From: Ophioceras dolichostomum
Taxonomy: Eukaryota; Ascomycota; Sordariomycetes; Magnaporthales; Ophioceraceae
DNA: 11,272 nt
NCBI GenBank assembly: GCA_003049485.1
Contig: PYST01000591.1
Span: 1-11,272, forward strand
Direction: 5' to 3'
This document shows positions 1 through 9,250 of the stretch, in pieces. The first letter of the stretch is position 1, and each line of letters opens with the position of its first letter. The translations under genes were made by a program, and so were the position numbers. The notes under the pieces were generated by a model that saw nothing but the letters and a program-made list of their open reading frames with translations, searched no databases and was not told the origin of the DNA.

Positions 1-13
1 CTTAACGAGTCTG

Positions 14-3000
14 TCACGGTGCAGTTTTCTTAGCCTGCTTCCTCCGCCACGCCTCCACGAACTCCTCTAGCTCGATGTGCACCCGCAGGCCGCGGGCAGC
101 CATGGTGCTATACACAGCTAGAAGCTCTTCGGTCTCCATATCGCGCACGAGCGTGTCGCCGAACGCCTCCAGTACCACATCCCTTGACCAAGGGCAGGCG
201 GCTAGGGCCCGGAAGAACACGTCGCGACCCGGCGGTGCCCCCTCGCCCCCTACCACGCTTTTACTGCCGTTGTTTCCTCGTTCCCCCTTGAGGCCCTTCT
301 GCTGCTGCCGCCGAGGAGTCAACTCCTTCTTCCTGGCCTGGCAGAAGCGGACGTACGAGATCCACAGCCGCGCGTTATGCTCCGCGGCGTGTATGGCGCG
401 CTCGAATGCCGCGCGGGCTGAGTGTGCGTTGCCGCCCTGGTTGGGGAGGAGCTCCTGGCGGATGGCGAAGACGCGGGCGGCCGTGTTGCCGCCGGTGCTG
501 CTGCTGCTGCCGCTGCTACCGCTGCTCAGGACGAACCTCCGCAGAGTGTCCTGCACCGGGTCGTCGAGCCGAGGGCCTCCGCCGGAGTGGGACCAGACGA
601 AAAGCGAGAGGAACATGGTGTTGGTGGGGAAGAGCTTGACGAAGTGGAGGAGCTGCTCCCGGACGAACTTTGGTCGGAAGGGTCTGGATGTGGTTGTTAG
701 CGTCTGCCTGCCTACCTAACCTAGTGTAGCTGTTGGCCGGGAAGTGGGGACTAGATAGATAGCACTCACCCTCTTCTCACGTGGAAGTAGAGGAGCTTCG
801 ACGCAAACTGGAGGAGACGCTCGTGGGCTGGTGAGCTGGCCGCGCTTCCGCGGGACGATAGCTCAGCGGAGAAAGACAGCACGCTATGGATACAGGGTGC
901 GATGTTTCCTTGCTTATCCGACTTCGGTTCGGCGTCGCTGCCGGTCTCGTCATCGTTGTTGGTGAGGTACTCGAGCAGAGCAAACGACTCGGCAAAGCGG
1001 GCCGCGCTGTCGACGTTACCCGACGAGAGCTGGTAGTCTCGCGCGTTACGGAGTTTCTGACGAGCCCGCAGGAGCTGCGCTTGAGTGACCGGCAATGACA
1101 AGTCCCGGTGCTGCTGTTCACTACCGTCGCTGGCGTCGTTACCGTCGTCAACGGAGGCGCAGAGGCAAGCCACGGCATGCTCCCCAAGCCGGGCGCCCTC
1201 TGCAACCGCGCCTTCTTCCAGCTCGATCCAGGCGAGGGAGTTCCAGAGAGCCTGTGCTTGCGTCGGATCCGCCCGGTTCAGCTTCTGGCTGGTTGCAGAA
1301 ACCAGGGCCTTCTTCGCCAGGTCGGAACTGCCGTTTGTAAACTCCGCATGGGCGTAGGCCTGATAAAGGCCAACGTTGGCAGGGTACTGCTTCAGCAGGC
1401 TCTTCGCAGCCTTCTTCGCGCTCTGAGGATCGCGCTGCCACTGAAGGGCCAGGTAGTAGCCGGCGAGCTCCTCGACCCCCAACGAGAGAGTAAGTTGCTT
1501 CGCCGTGCTGATGATCCATTGGTAAACGCCCTCTGTGCCCTCCAAATCGCCTTTGATAGGTGGCTGTGGAAGATAGGGAAACCAAGTCGCCGGTGATGCG
1601 AACAGGATGTCGGCCGAGATGGTCATGCGTGAGTGGTCTTGCAGGAACTTGGGCTGTTTGTCCTCCTGCCGCTGGACCGCAGAGTCTAGCGCGACGTCGC
1701 TCTTTCTACACGCGTCCTCCTCAAGCTGCACGTTGCTTCCAGCGAGGAACGGATCGTCTCGTGCATGAGCAAGCGGGTGGTCATCGTCAAGGATAACCCG
1801 CTCGAATGCGGGCGGCAGACCACAGAAGATCAACAAGGCCTCGATCAGGAATGCTTTTATGCGGGCCAGGATCGAGGCCGGGAAGACGAGCAGAAGGTCC
1901 TCAATATCCGAGAACATCACTATCCTGAACGGGTCATCCTCAGCGCCCTCGTCAAGCGTGCGAGCGGGCATCTGGCTCTGCCGGGATCTGTCCTGCTCCA
2001 GCGCAGTCCACACCCTGTATGGGTCCCTGGTGTCTGGCGGCTTCGACGGGACGGCAGCAGGTTTCGGCTCTGGAAACTCGTCATTTTCGGTTGTCTCGGC
2101 GAAGCGACGCCAGCCCTTTGAGCCGTCTTCCCCAAAGCGAGCTGCCTCGCTCTCCCAAAAGTCCTTAAACGAGTCCAGGCACGCGGCGACGTCTGCATCC
2201 GCAGCCGACGATGAGAACTCGGCGGGACGGCAGAAGGTGAGTTCTAGCATCGCCTGCCACGAAGCAACGGCTAGTTCCGCGTAACCTGCGTCTTTGAGGA
2301 ATCGGGTGGCGCGAAGAAAGACATAGATGAACTGGTCGCAGATAGCCTGCATATCTGGCTGTCCTTCGGAAGAGGGAGCCGCAGCAGCACTAGTCCTTCC
2401 CTCGGTGGATAGCAGAAGGGCTTTCAGAAACCGAATTCGCTGGGTGAAAAAGTCCTTGACATCGTTGAATTTAAACGTGGACACGCTGGCCATGTCATGG
2501 TCAAGGCAGGCTTTCCACAGCGAGAAACTGGTCGGGTGCTCCTTTGAGATGGTGGCCCAGCGCTTGGCCAGGGTTTTAGGGCTCCATACCTTCGAGCCCT
2601 CCCGCATGAGCCCCAGGAGCAACCTCTCGCGGCCGGTTTCGGATCGAGCATGTGGCAGCGCCGACTCAAACATGGTCAGCTTGACATCAGCCAGGCTCTT
2701 GTTCCTTGAAGCGGCGTCCTCACCTTCGAGGTCATGGTCGAGGTCGAGGTCGAATGAGCCCTTGTCACCTCCCAGCTGAAGCCTCATGTCCTGGATTTTG
2801 ATCAGCCGAAGCCAAGACTGCACGTCCTCCGGGTGCTCCTTGACGCGGCGTGACAGCTCGATGTACTCCTTCTTGATTTCGTTGCTGTCGTTGTTGCGAT
2901 CTTCACCCCCTGATAGCTCCTCCTCCGCAGACGAAATATCGCTGTCTGAGAATCCATCACGATTTTCTGACCTCAACCCAATGGGATCTAGGAGGTAGCG

Positions 3001-3909
3001 ACGGCCTCCCTCATCCGAGGAGAAAGCAACGTCACCACTGTCATCGCCTCGGGAACGTTTCCTTTTTTGTGAATCCGTGCCTTTTAACGGGAGAAAGTCC
3101 TCATTCACACCCTCCCGTCTACCCTGTTCCTCTGCATCACGCTTGCCGTAAACACGGTTGGCTCTGGTCCTTCCCAGCGGTGCCTCCTGCGCTGGAAGGG
3201 GGAGCAGAGCCGTGCGCTTCTTCTCTCTGAACAAAGACCCCGAGTTCTCTTTGCCTTCATGGGAATTCTGAAGGTCGAAAACCTCTCGGGAGCCTTCGTG
3301 CTCAGTGAACAGAAACTGGCCACTAGCTCCTAGGACCCTTCCTCTACCGCCTCTTCGATAGGTCGGAACGCGGGACCGGTCGTTGGACCCATACCTTACG
3401 ATCAAGGGGTCGCCTCGTTTGTCGATGACGAAGAGCGGCGCATTCTCTGAAGATGCTGCGTCTTGTGGAGGTTTGTCTGAAGACGGAAGAGCGCGAGCAT
3501 CGCGAGAAGCCCGATCTCGGGGCGAACGAGATCGCCGCCTTGGGGAGCGACGCCTGTGAGACGGCTTGTAATGGCGATCTTCGGGACTCAGAGACCGACG
3601 AGAGCGTTCGCGAGATCGTTCTCGCCTGTGGCCAGAGCGGTCCTTTGAAGGCCTGTGTATCTCGGTGTGACGACTGGTCTGGCTACTGTGCCGTCTATCG
3701 TCTGGATCCTCCTTGCGATCGCGATCGCGATTGTGGCCGTGATGGGGCGTCGGCCTATCAGACGAGCCAGCTGAAAATGGGGCAGCATCTGGCACGTCTA
3801 GCCTTTCCGATTCATTTTCCCGTTCGGGATCCTTTAATGCCCGCACCTCTTTCCTCCTAAATGAAGCAAACTTGGGTACTGTTGACTGAGCCTGTGACAT
3901 GGCGGACAT
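14..3909 (-). CDS. NRDE2: NRDE2-family HAT-repeat nuclear RNA-processing/silencing factor
   Basis: The CDS is complement(join(14..683,770..3909)), predicted 1269 aa, joined in frame across one intron. Seen: a VPKFASFRRK motif at about residues 11-20, an RD/RS-rich basic region at about 50-136, and a conserved VIDKRGDP-type segment at about 160-175. A basic cluster (KRKRSR, about 282-287) and an acidic stretch (about 320-340) follow, then a long helical HAT/TPR-like region to the end, including a PANVGLYQAYAHAEF repeat and a C-terminal DVFFRALAACPWSRD repeat. This order fits the NRDE-2 family; C. elegans NRDE-2, S. pombe Nrl1 and human NRDE2 are the known members. Family knowledge: these are nuclear proteins that act with MTR4-like helicases in nuclear RNAi, splicing, RNA decay and R-loop suppression. 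The ATG at 3909 is the first in frame. The ATG at 3900 is also possible and has a better context (GCCATG). A low-complexity linker in the last exon (RQQQKGLKGERGNNG) looks lineage-specific. The stop is TGA at 14-16, so almost no 3' UTR is visible. Family assignment is confident; exact role here is inferred. Confidence 0.9.
684..769 (-). other. Intron of the NRDE2 gene (86 nt)
   Basis: On the minus strand the donor is GG|GTGAGT and the acceptor is ATCCAG|A, with a classical GCTAAC branch site about 17 nt upstream of the acceptor. Removing it joins AGA AGA GG to A CCC TTC CGA, which restores the reading frame (phase 2). Without splicing the frame stops at once at the donor (GGG TGA). The joined protein continues through the expected C-terminal HAT region of NRDE2. 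Confidence 0.9.
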
Positions 3910-3923
3910 CACCGCGTCCTCAT
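3909..3923 (-). promoter_or_regulatory. Four-codon upstream ORF overlapping the NRDE2 start (TGATG)
   Basis: Just upstream of the first NRDE2 ATG the minus strand reads ATG AGG ACG CGG TGA. The stop shares its final A with the A of the NRDE2 ATG, giving TGATG. If the mRNA begins further upstream, scanning ribosomes would meet this M-R-T-R minimal uORF first. Reinitiation, or leaky scanning to the ATGs at 3909 or 3900, would then set NRDE2 output. The layout is seen directly; any regulatory effect is inference, and the transcription start is unknown. Confidence 0.4.
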
Positions 3924-5744
3924 GTGCACAGTGGTGATTTTGATTACAGTGAACTTGGCTCGCCAGCTCAAGCCCGCAGCGTGTTGTTGGCCTTTGAGCA
4001 CTCGACTGTGCTGCAGTGAGCCCTCGGATTTCGGATTAGGGGTACTGGAGCGCTGGAAGCGGGGCCTGTACAGATCGTCGGGCCTACGTAGTCCGTGGTG
4101 GTTTGGGGCAAAACTCGAGAAGTCCAGACCTCCGCAGCTGGGGTGGCACGGACGTTGAGCCGACAAAAGAACCAGACGCCAGTGGCACAAACAAAGACCT
4201 CCACCAACAGCCACACACCCACCAGCTTCTGGGCTGCACCCATCCACGATCACCAACTGCACACTGGTTCCCGTGCCTCTGAAAGTCCTGCGGGAATGAA
4301 AGGATCTGCTCCTAGCTAACATAACATAGGGACGAAACACGCATGGATTATTCCATTTACGTACCACTCGTCTAACTGTCTGTTGGCTCTCGCTCTTACG
4401 GCAGTTGCTAGCGTAGGTACCTTATTCATCCGTCTGGCGATACGAAATCGTGACAGGTGGATGGTTTCTCGGCGTCTCAATATTTCAGTATTCTCAGCCG
4501 TACATGATGTGGGCATTGACCTTGAGCGTTTGTGTACAACGTGGTACCAGCTAAACCTGCTAAACGTCGTCCGGGATCGTCCATGGACAGGCGCAAGCAG
4601 CCACATCGGAAATACATGCACGATGAGTTCATGTCTGGGGAGCTACCAGCCTTATTATGGTGGGTTTTTAGGTTGAAATGCGCACCTTGGAGCACGCATG
4701 CAGTTGCCTACCATTAGCTGCAACCACACGAGCGTTAGTTTGCTTTGCCCCAGAGCTCGTATCTGCTCGATTAAAAAAAGGGTAAGAAAACTAGTAAAAA
4801 GAACACAAGAGCGCCAAAATAGAGGTGGGCACCCAGTACGCGATAGCATGCACCTGACAGTCCCCTTTTCCTGTCTTACAGCCACACACACGGCCCTCAG
4901 CGTCGGGTGAGCGCCTTGCTCGCTGCATGTCGCTGATGTCGCAGCTGCAGTGCCGCTGATGCTGATGGTCGCTGGTGGTTGGCACGTGGAAGCAATGATC
5001 ATTGATCCTCCAGAAGCCAAAGGCCACCAAGGAAAGGCCCAGCAGTGCCGCGGCGTGGAGGTGGGGAGCACCCAAGAACTGATGGTGTCCTCCCAAGACA
5101 GCAGCATGACCATTTTGTCACATTTGTCCTTCTACAACAGAAACCGGTCGATCATCAACAACCAACCATGACCTCCACGGCCTCCACATCAACGATACCA
5201 TGTAATTGTAGTACTTGTAGTGCATCCTGCGTCCCTCGATAGTGGCCAGCCGTCGGGCGCCACGGTTCTGGGCTCTGCCCTCTTTGCTTCTGCGTCCCTC
5301 AAAACGACGTTCAGATGGTAGCCCTCGAGTCCAAAAGGCTTCTCTTTTCCCTCTCCTCCCTTGCTCCTCCCCTCCTCATGTTCCCCAGGCATCCCAGGCC
5401 AGCTCGATAGCGACATACGAAGCGACAGACGACTTCTCTCCACGGGTGCACGGCAGACTTCTCCACCAGCTCCAACACACCCCCTCAGAAGGGTCGAACG
5501 CGAAATTCCGTCATCTGCCAAGGATCCGCAGGGTCCTCAACCATCGAAACCGTCAAACCGTCAAACCATCTGTTCCACCTGGGGAGCTCGGAGCTAGCTC
5601 CCGAGGTTCGCTGAACTCGCGCTCAAACCGCGACGTACGGGTGCCCTCTGCGCCGGCGCCGCCGAAGCAGAACTGAGAAGAGAACTGAAAACTGAGAAGA
5701 AGGCCTTCCCGGCATTTTCGGCACGTTTGCCGCACAACAAAACT
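3924..5744. other. Divergent intergenic region between NRDE2 and the CLC gene
   Basis: About 1.8 kb separates the divergent starts. Short ORFs occur on both strands (up to about 150 codons), but none resembles a known family, none has a convincing splice structure, and their composition does not look coding. The region should hold both promoters and 5' leaders. No clear TATA box, CCAAT cluster or RNA gene could be supported. Small items seen: an ATG-TAA start-stop pair at 5200-5205 and a short direct repeat of CGTCAAAC at 5551-5566, both in the possible CLC leader. Confidence 0.6.
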
Positions 5745-8700
5745 ATGACCGAGGGACGAACAAGAGACGAGGGTGAAGGAGAAAGAAGAGGAGATGGGGG
5801 CGAACGAGAACGAGAAAGAGAAAGAGATCGGTCCGGACGACTGCTGTCGGTGCCCGTGTCGCCCACGGCAGCTCGACGACATACGCGCAGGCACCTCAGC
5901 AGCAGGCGGGCGTCCATGTCAGAACAGCATGCAGCTCCCGACGAGATGACCGCGCTCCTCGACAGCCCCCCTCGCCTGCGACTCCGCATGCCGAGCGCAC
6001 AAGGCTCACCTCGCCGTCCTCGCCTGTCGCGGGACAACAGTTATACAGGTACGACACACCCCTCGTCTGCTGGATTCCTTGTCTCCCACTTGCTTCGCTT
6101 CTGCCAAAAATTCTTCTTGTTCCATCGGTGTCTACGGGCGCACGACGCCCCTGACTTGGCCCAGCTTTGATTCGGTTTGATCCAGTTGCTAGACACGCAC
6201 CCGCCCGCCTACGGGTGGACACAGACGCCACACAGATGCCGCACGCTGATGCCACACAGATGACTAACTCGCTGTCTTACACAAACTTGTTACCTAGCAG
6301 GCTTGGGCTTAGGTATAGGGAACAACACGGGAAGCTTCCGCAACCACAGCCGAAACCACAGCCGGGCCGGGTCCTTGGGCCAGCGGCTGATGCAGGCGCT
6401 GGCCGACCGACAGGAGTCCACGAAGGGGTCGATACCGCTGCAGGACGAGCGCGTGTGGTACGACCAGTTCACGTCCACCGACTGGGTGCACGACAGCATC
6501 GCCGACGCTTACCGGGTCAAGGCCCTGCGCAGCCGCAAGGACTTCTGGGGCCGCATGTGGGTGCTGTTCGACGGCGCCCAGGGCTGGATCCTCAGCGCCG
6601 TCGTCGGGTTCGTCGTCGCCGTGATAGCGTATGTCGTCAACGTCACCGAGGTTGCCCTCTTCGACCTCAAGGACGGCTACTGCGCCAGGGCCTGGTACCT
6701 CAGCGAGAAGAAGTGCTGCCCCCACGGGCCGTGCACCGGCTTCAGGCAGTGGGGCGAGGTGTTCGGCGGCCGGCCGTTCGGCGTGGCCGGCACGGACTTC
6801 GTCGTCTACATCGCGGCCGTGATTTTGCTCGCCCTCATCGCCTGCCTCCTCACGCTGCAGACCAAGACGGTGGTGCCGTCCGCATACCGTCTCTCCACGC
6901 TGGACGAGAACCTGGCCGCCGACCCGGCGAGGGCGGAATCAGACGGCGACCGGCACGATGACAGCAGCGCCAGCCACAGCCACAGCCCCGGCCCGCGGCT
7001 CCCCAGCCCGGACAGCCCTGTGGCGCCGCCGATGGTGTATTACTCGGCTGCCGGCAGTGGTGTGGCCGAGGTGCGCGTCATCCTCAGCGGCTTCGTGCTC
7101 CACGGCTTCCTGGGACTCAAGACGCTGGCTATCAAGTCCGTCGGCCTCGTTCTGAGCGTGGCCTCGGGCCTGAGCCTGGGCAAGGAGGGTCCGTACGTCC
7201 ACATCGCCACTTGCGTGGGTAACATCGCATGCCGTCTGTTCTCCAAGTACGACCGGAACGACGGCAAGCGGCGCGAGGTGCTGTCCGCCGCGGCCGCCGC
7301 GGGAGTCGCCGTCGCATTCGGCGCCCCGCTCTCGGGCGTCCTCTTCGGGCTGGAGGAGGTGGCCTACTTCTTCCCGGCCAAGACGCTCTTCCGCACCTTC
7401 TTCTGCTGCATCACCGCGGCGCTGACGCTCAAGTTCCTGAATCCGTACGGCACGCACAAGATCGTCATGTTCCAGGTCCAGTACAAGGTCGACTGGGAGT
7501 ACTTCGAGCTGGGCAGCTTCGTGGCCGTCGGCGTGCTGGGCGGCGTCGTCGGCGCCACCTTCATCAAGGCGTCGCGCCAGTGGGCCAAGACCTTCCGCCG
7601 GACGGCCATCATCCGCGCCCACCCGCTGCTCGAGGTGTTCCTGGTCGCGCTCGTCACGGGCGTCGTGGGCTACTGGAACGTGCTCACCAAGCTGCCCGTC
7701 GCGAAGCTGCTGTACAACCTCGCGGCGCCCTGCGACGAGAGGGACAACAACCTCGACGATCTCGGCATCTGTCCTTCGCGCGTTGGCGACATCCCGGGCA
7801 TCATGAGCAAGCTGCTCGGCGCGTTTCTCGTGAAGGGGATCCTGACGATCGTCACGTTCGGGATTGTATGTTTTCTTCTTCTTTTTCTTGCTGATTTCTC
7901 TCCCTGTTTGTTGTCTCGTCGTCCCACTCACTGGAGTTGGACAACCCCAAGGCAATCTGCCGCATAATCTTACCCTAACCCGCCTATCTGCTCTATATAG
8001 AAAGTTCCCGCCGGCATCTACGTACCGTCTATGGTGGTGGGTGGCCTCATGGGCCGCTTGATCGGACATGCGGTCCAGTGGGTCGTCCTGAGCACTCCGT
8101 CGTGGAGGGTCTGGGGCAGCTGCGCGCTGATGGGCGACGCAAGCTGCATCCAGCCGGGAGTATACGGCCTCATCGCGGCCGGGTCGACCATGTGCGGCGT
8201 CACGCGCCTGTCCGTCACCCTCGCAGTCATCCTCTTCGAACTGACCGGCAGCCTGGACTACGTCCTGCCTTTCTCGCTCGCCATCCTCGTGGCGAAGTGG
8301 ACGGCCGACTTCATGGAGCCTCTCAGCATCTACGTAAGTTTTTTTTTGTCTCTCCACTCTCGGGGATTTCCTCTGTTGTTGATCCTATGATTTCCTCTTA
8401 CTAACAAGAGCATAAAACGCACACTCCACACACACAGGACCTCCTCACCGAAATGAACGAGTACCCCTTCCTAAACAACAAGCACAAGCCCATCTTCACC
8501 TCGGACCTCGCCGCCATCGTCCCGCGCGTCCGCCGCGAGCGCATCATCGACATCACCAACTCGCCCCTGGTCCCCGCCGTCAGCCTGAGGACCAAGCTCG
8601 AGGTCCTCCACCGCGGCGGCGAGCTCGACGGCGGCCTGCCCATCGTGCGCGACGGCATCCTGATGGGGCTCATCCCGGCCCCGGACCTCGAGTTCGCCCT

Positions 8701-9250
8701 CGACCGCCTCGAGGACGAGGACTCTAGCCTATGCCTAATGGCGCCGGTGCCGAGCATTGAGGACGATGACGACGATGAGCACACGGACTTAACGGACTTT
8801 ACGCCGTATATAGATCCGGTATGTACACAAGTACCTTACTGTTTAGTAGCAGTGACCTTAACCACGACTTACATGGACTGTGAGTCTGTCTATAATGCAG
8901 CAGTGTTGCTGACCTGTGGTTTTTTGACGCATGAACAGGCACCTGTTGCGCTCGATATAAAATCACCCCTGGACCTGGTCTACGAGTGTTTTGTCAAGCT
9001 GGGTCTGCGGTACATCTGCGTCCTCCGCGACGGCAGATTTGCTGGAATCGTATGTCTTGTTCTTTGCAGTTGCTGTCTTTCCCCACCCCTCTCCTCCCCT
9101 TCTCCCTCTCCATCTGTCCTGTCTTACTTTCCTTGCCTTCTCGCATCCTGAAGAATATTCACGGTTAACCCTATGACTTCGAAACAGGCTCACAAGAAGA
9201 CCTTCGTCAAGTACATGCGAGACTTGGAGCGCAAGGAAGGCTCTATCTGA
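5745..9250 (+). CDS. CLC-family chloride transporter (predicted Cl-/H+ exchanger, fungal Gef1-like) with two CBS domains
   Basis: Proposed CDS: join(5745..6048,6301..7865,8001..8333,8438..8818,8939..9049,9188..9250), 918 aa; starting at the ATG at 5916 gives 861 aa. Residue numbers use the longer form. Seen: an ExxxLL-type motif (EMTALL) near the N terminus, then DQFTSTDWVHDSIADAYR and the first membrane segment (about 196-218). The three CLC signatures follow: GSGVAEVR (353-360), GKEGPYVH (395-402, gating Glu 397) and GVLFGLEE (447-454, proton Glu 454). Then comes GIYVPSM (628-634), and a CBS pair from about 735 to the end. The last CBS domain carries SPLDLVYECFVKLGLRY and HKKTFVKYM. Family knowledge: Ser in GSG favours chloride, and the gating plus proton glutamates mark 2Cl-/H+ exchangers; yeast Gef1 acts in Golgi and endosomes. 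The N-terminal 57 residues of the long form come from a GA-rich tract and may really be 5' leader. A hydrophilic Ser/Pro/His-rich insert lies at about 303-342. Family very sure; transport mode and location inferred. Confidence 0.93.
5751..5827 (+). repeat. GA-rich purine tract in the CLC leader or N-terminal coding region
   Basis: About 90 percent of the 77 bases are purines (8 pyrimidines by eye), with runs such as GAGAAAGAGAAAGAGA. If translated from the ATG at 5745 it encodes an Arg/Glu/Gly-rich low-complexity segment (RERERERDR). If translation starts at 5916 the tract is 5' leader, where purine-rich runs are common in filamentous fungi. Confidence 0.6.
6049..6300 (+). other. CLC intron 1 (252 nt, phase 1)
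   Basis: The donor is ATACAG|GTACGA and the acceptor is CCTAGCAG|GC, with an ACTAAC branch site at 6263-6268. Joining gives SRDNSYTGLGLGIGNN in one frame; unspliced, the frame meets TGA at 6168-6170. An alternative AG three bases upstream (CTAG|CAG) would add one codon. The intron contains an imperfect 24-bp duplication: GCCACACAGATG occurs at 6227-6238 and again at 6251-6262. Confidence 0.85.
7866..8000 (+). other. CLC intron 2 (135 nt, phase 0)
   Basis: The donor is GGGATT|GTATGT and the acceptor is TATATAG|AAAGTT, with a CCTAAC branch site close to 7974-7979. Splicing joins TFGI to KVPAGIYVPSM, restoring the conserved CLC segment that follows a membrane helix. A T-rich stretch follows the donor. 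Confidence 0.92.
8334..8437 (+). other. CLC intron 3 (104 nt, phase 0)
   Basis: The donor is ATCTAC|GTAAGT and the acceptor is CACACAG|GAC, with a perfect TTACTAAC branch site at about 8398-8404. Splicing joins the last membrane segment (FMEPLSIY) to the cytosolic start of the first CBS region (DLLTEMNEYPFL). Confidence 0.92.
8819..8938 (+). other. CLC intron 4 (120 nt, phase 0, stop-free in frame)
   Basis: The donor is GATCCG|GTATGT and the acceptor is GAACAG|GCACCT, with a CTGAC branch-like site at 8909-8913. Splicing gives YIDPAPVALDIKSPLDL, the expected lead-in to the second CBS domain. The intron is 40 codons long and has no in-frame stop, so an unspliced mRNA would encode a 40-residue insertion instead of a truncated protein. 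Confidence 0.88.
9050..9187 (+). other. CLC intron 5 (138 nt, phase 0)
   Basis: The donor is GGAATC|GTATGT and the acceptor is GAAACAG|GCTCAC, after a C/T-rich interior with a possible TTAAC branch site near 9164-9168. Splicing joins DGRFAGI to AHKKTFVKYMRDLE, completing the last CBS domain. The unspliced frame stops at about 9151. Confidence 0.9.

Noticed and set aside
75..719. Plus-strand open frame of 214 codons opposite the NRDE2 3' exon.
   Set aside because: It is antisense to the NRDE2 exon 2 and its intron, and its Leu/Pro/Arg-rich runs mirror the Ser/Gly-coding repeats of the real gene.
3909..4367. A 152-codon minus-strand ORF abutting NRDE2, considered as an upstream exon or separate gene.
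   Set aside because: It is in a different frame from NRDE2 and ends at the TGATG overlap. It has no family resemblance, and NRDE2 already begins with its expected N-terminal motif. Only its last ATG gives a plausible short uORF.
4655..5113. Minus-strand open frames of about 100-150 codons in the intergenic region.
   Set aside because: They have no recognisable domain, a Cys/His-rich shadow-like composition and no supporting splice or start context.
6939..8357. A 472-codon open frame antisense to the CLC exons.
   Set aside because: It is the complement of GC-rich CLC coding sequence, reads through sense introns 2 and part of 3, and is an Asp/Glu/Arg/His-rich composition typical of a shadow frame. 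It matches no recognisable family.
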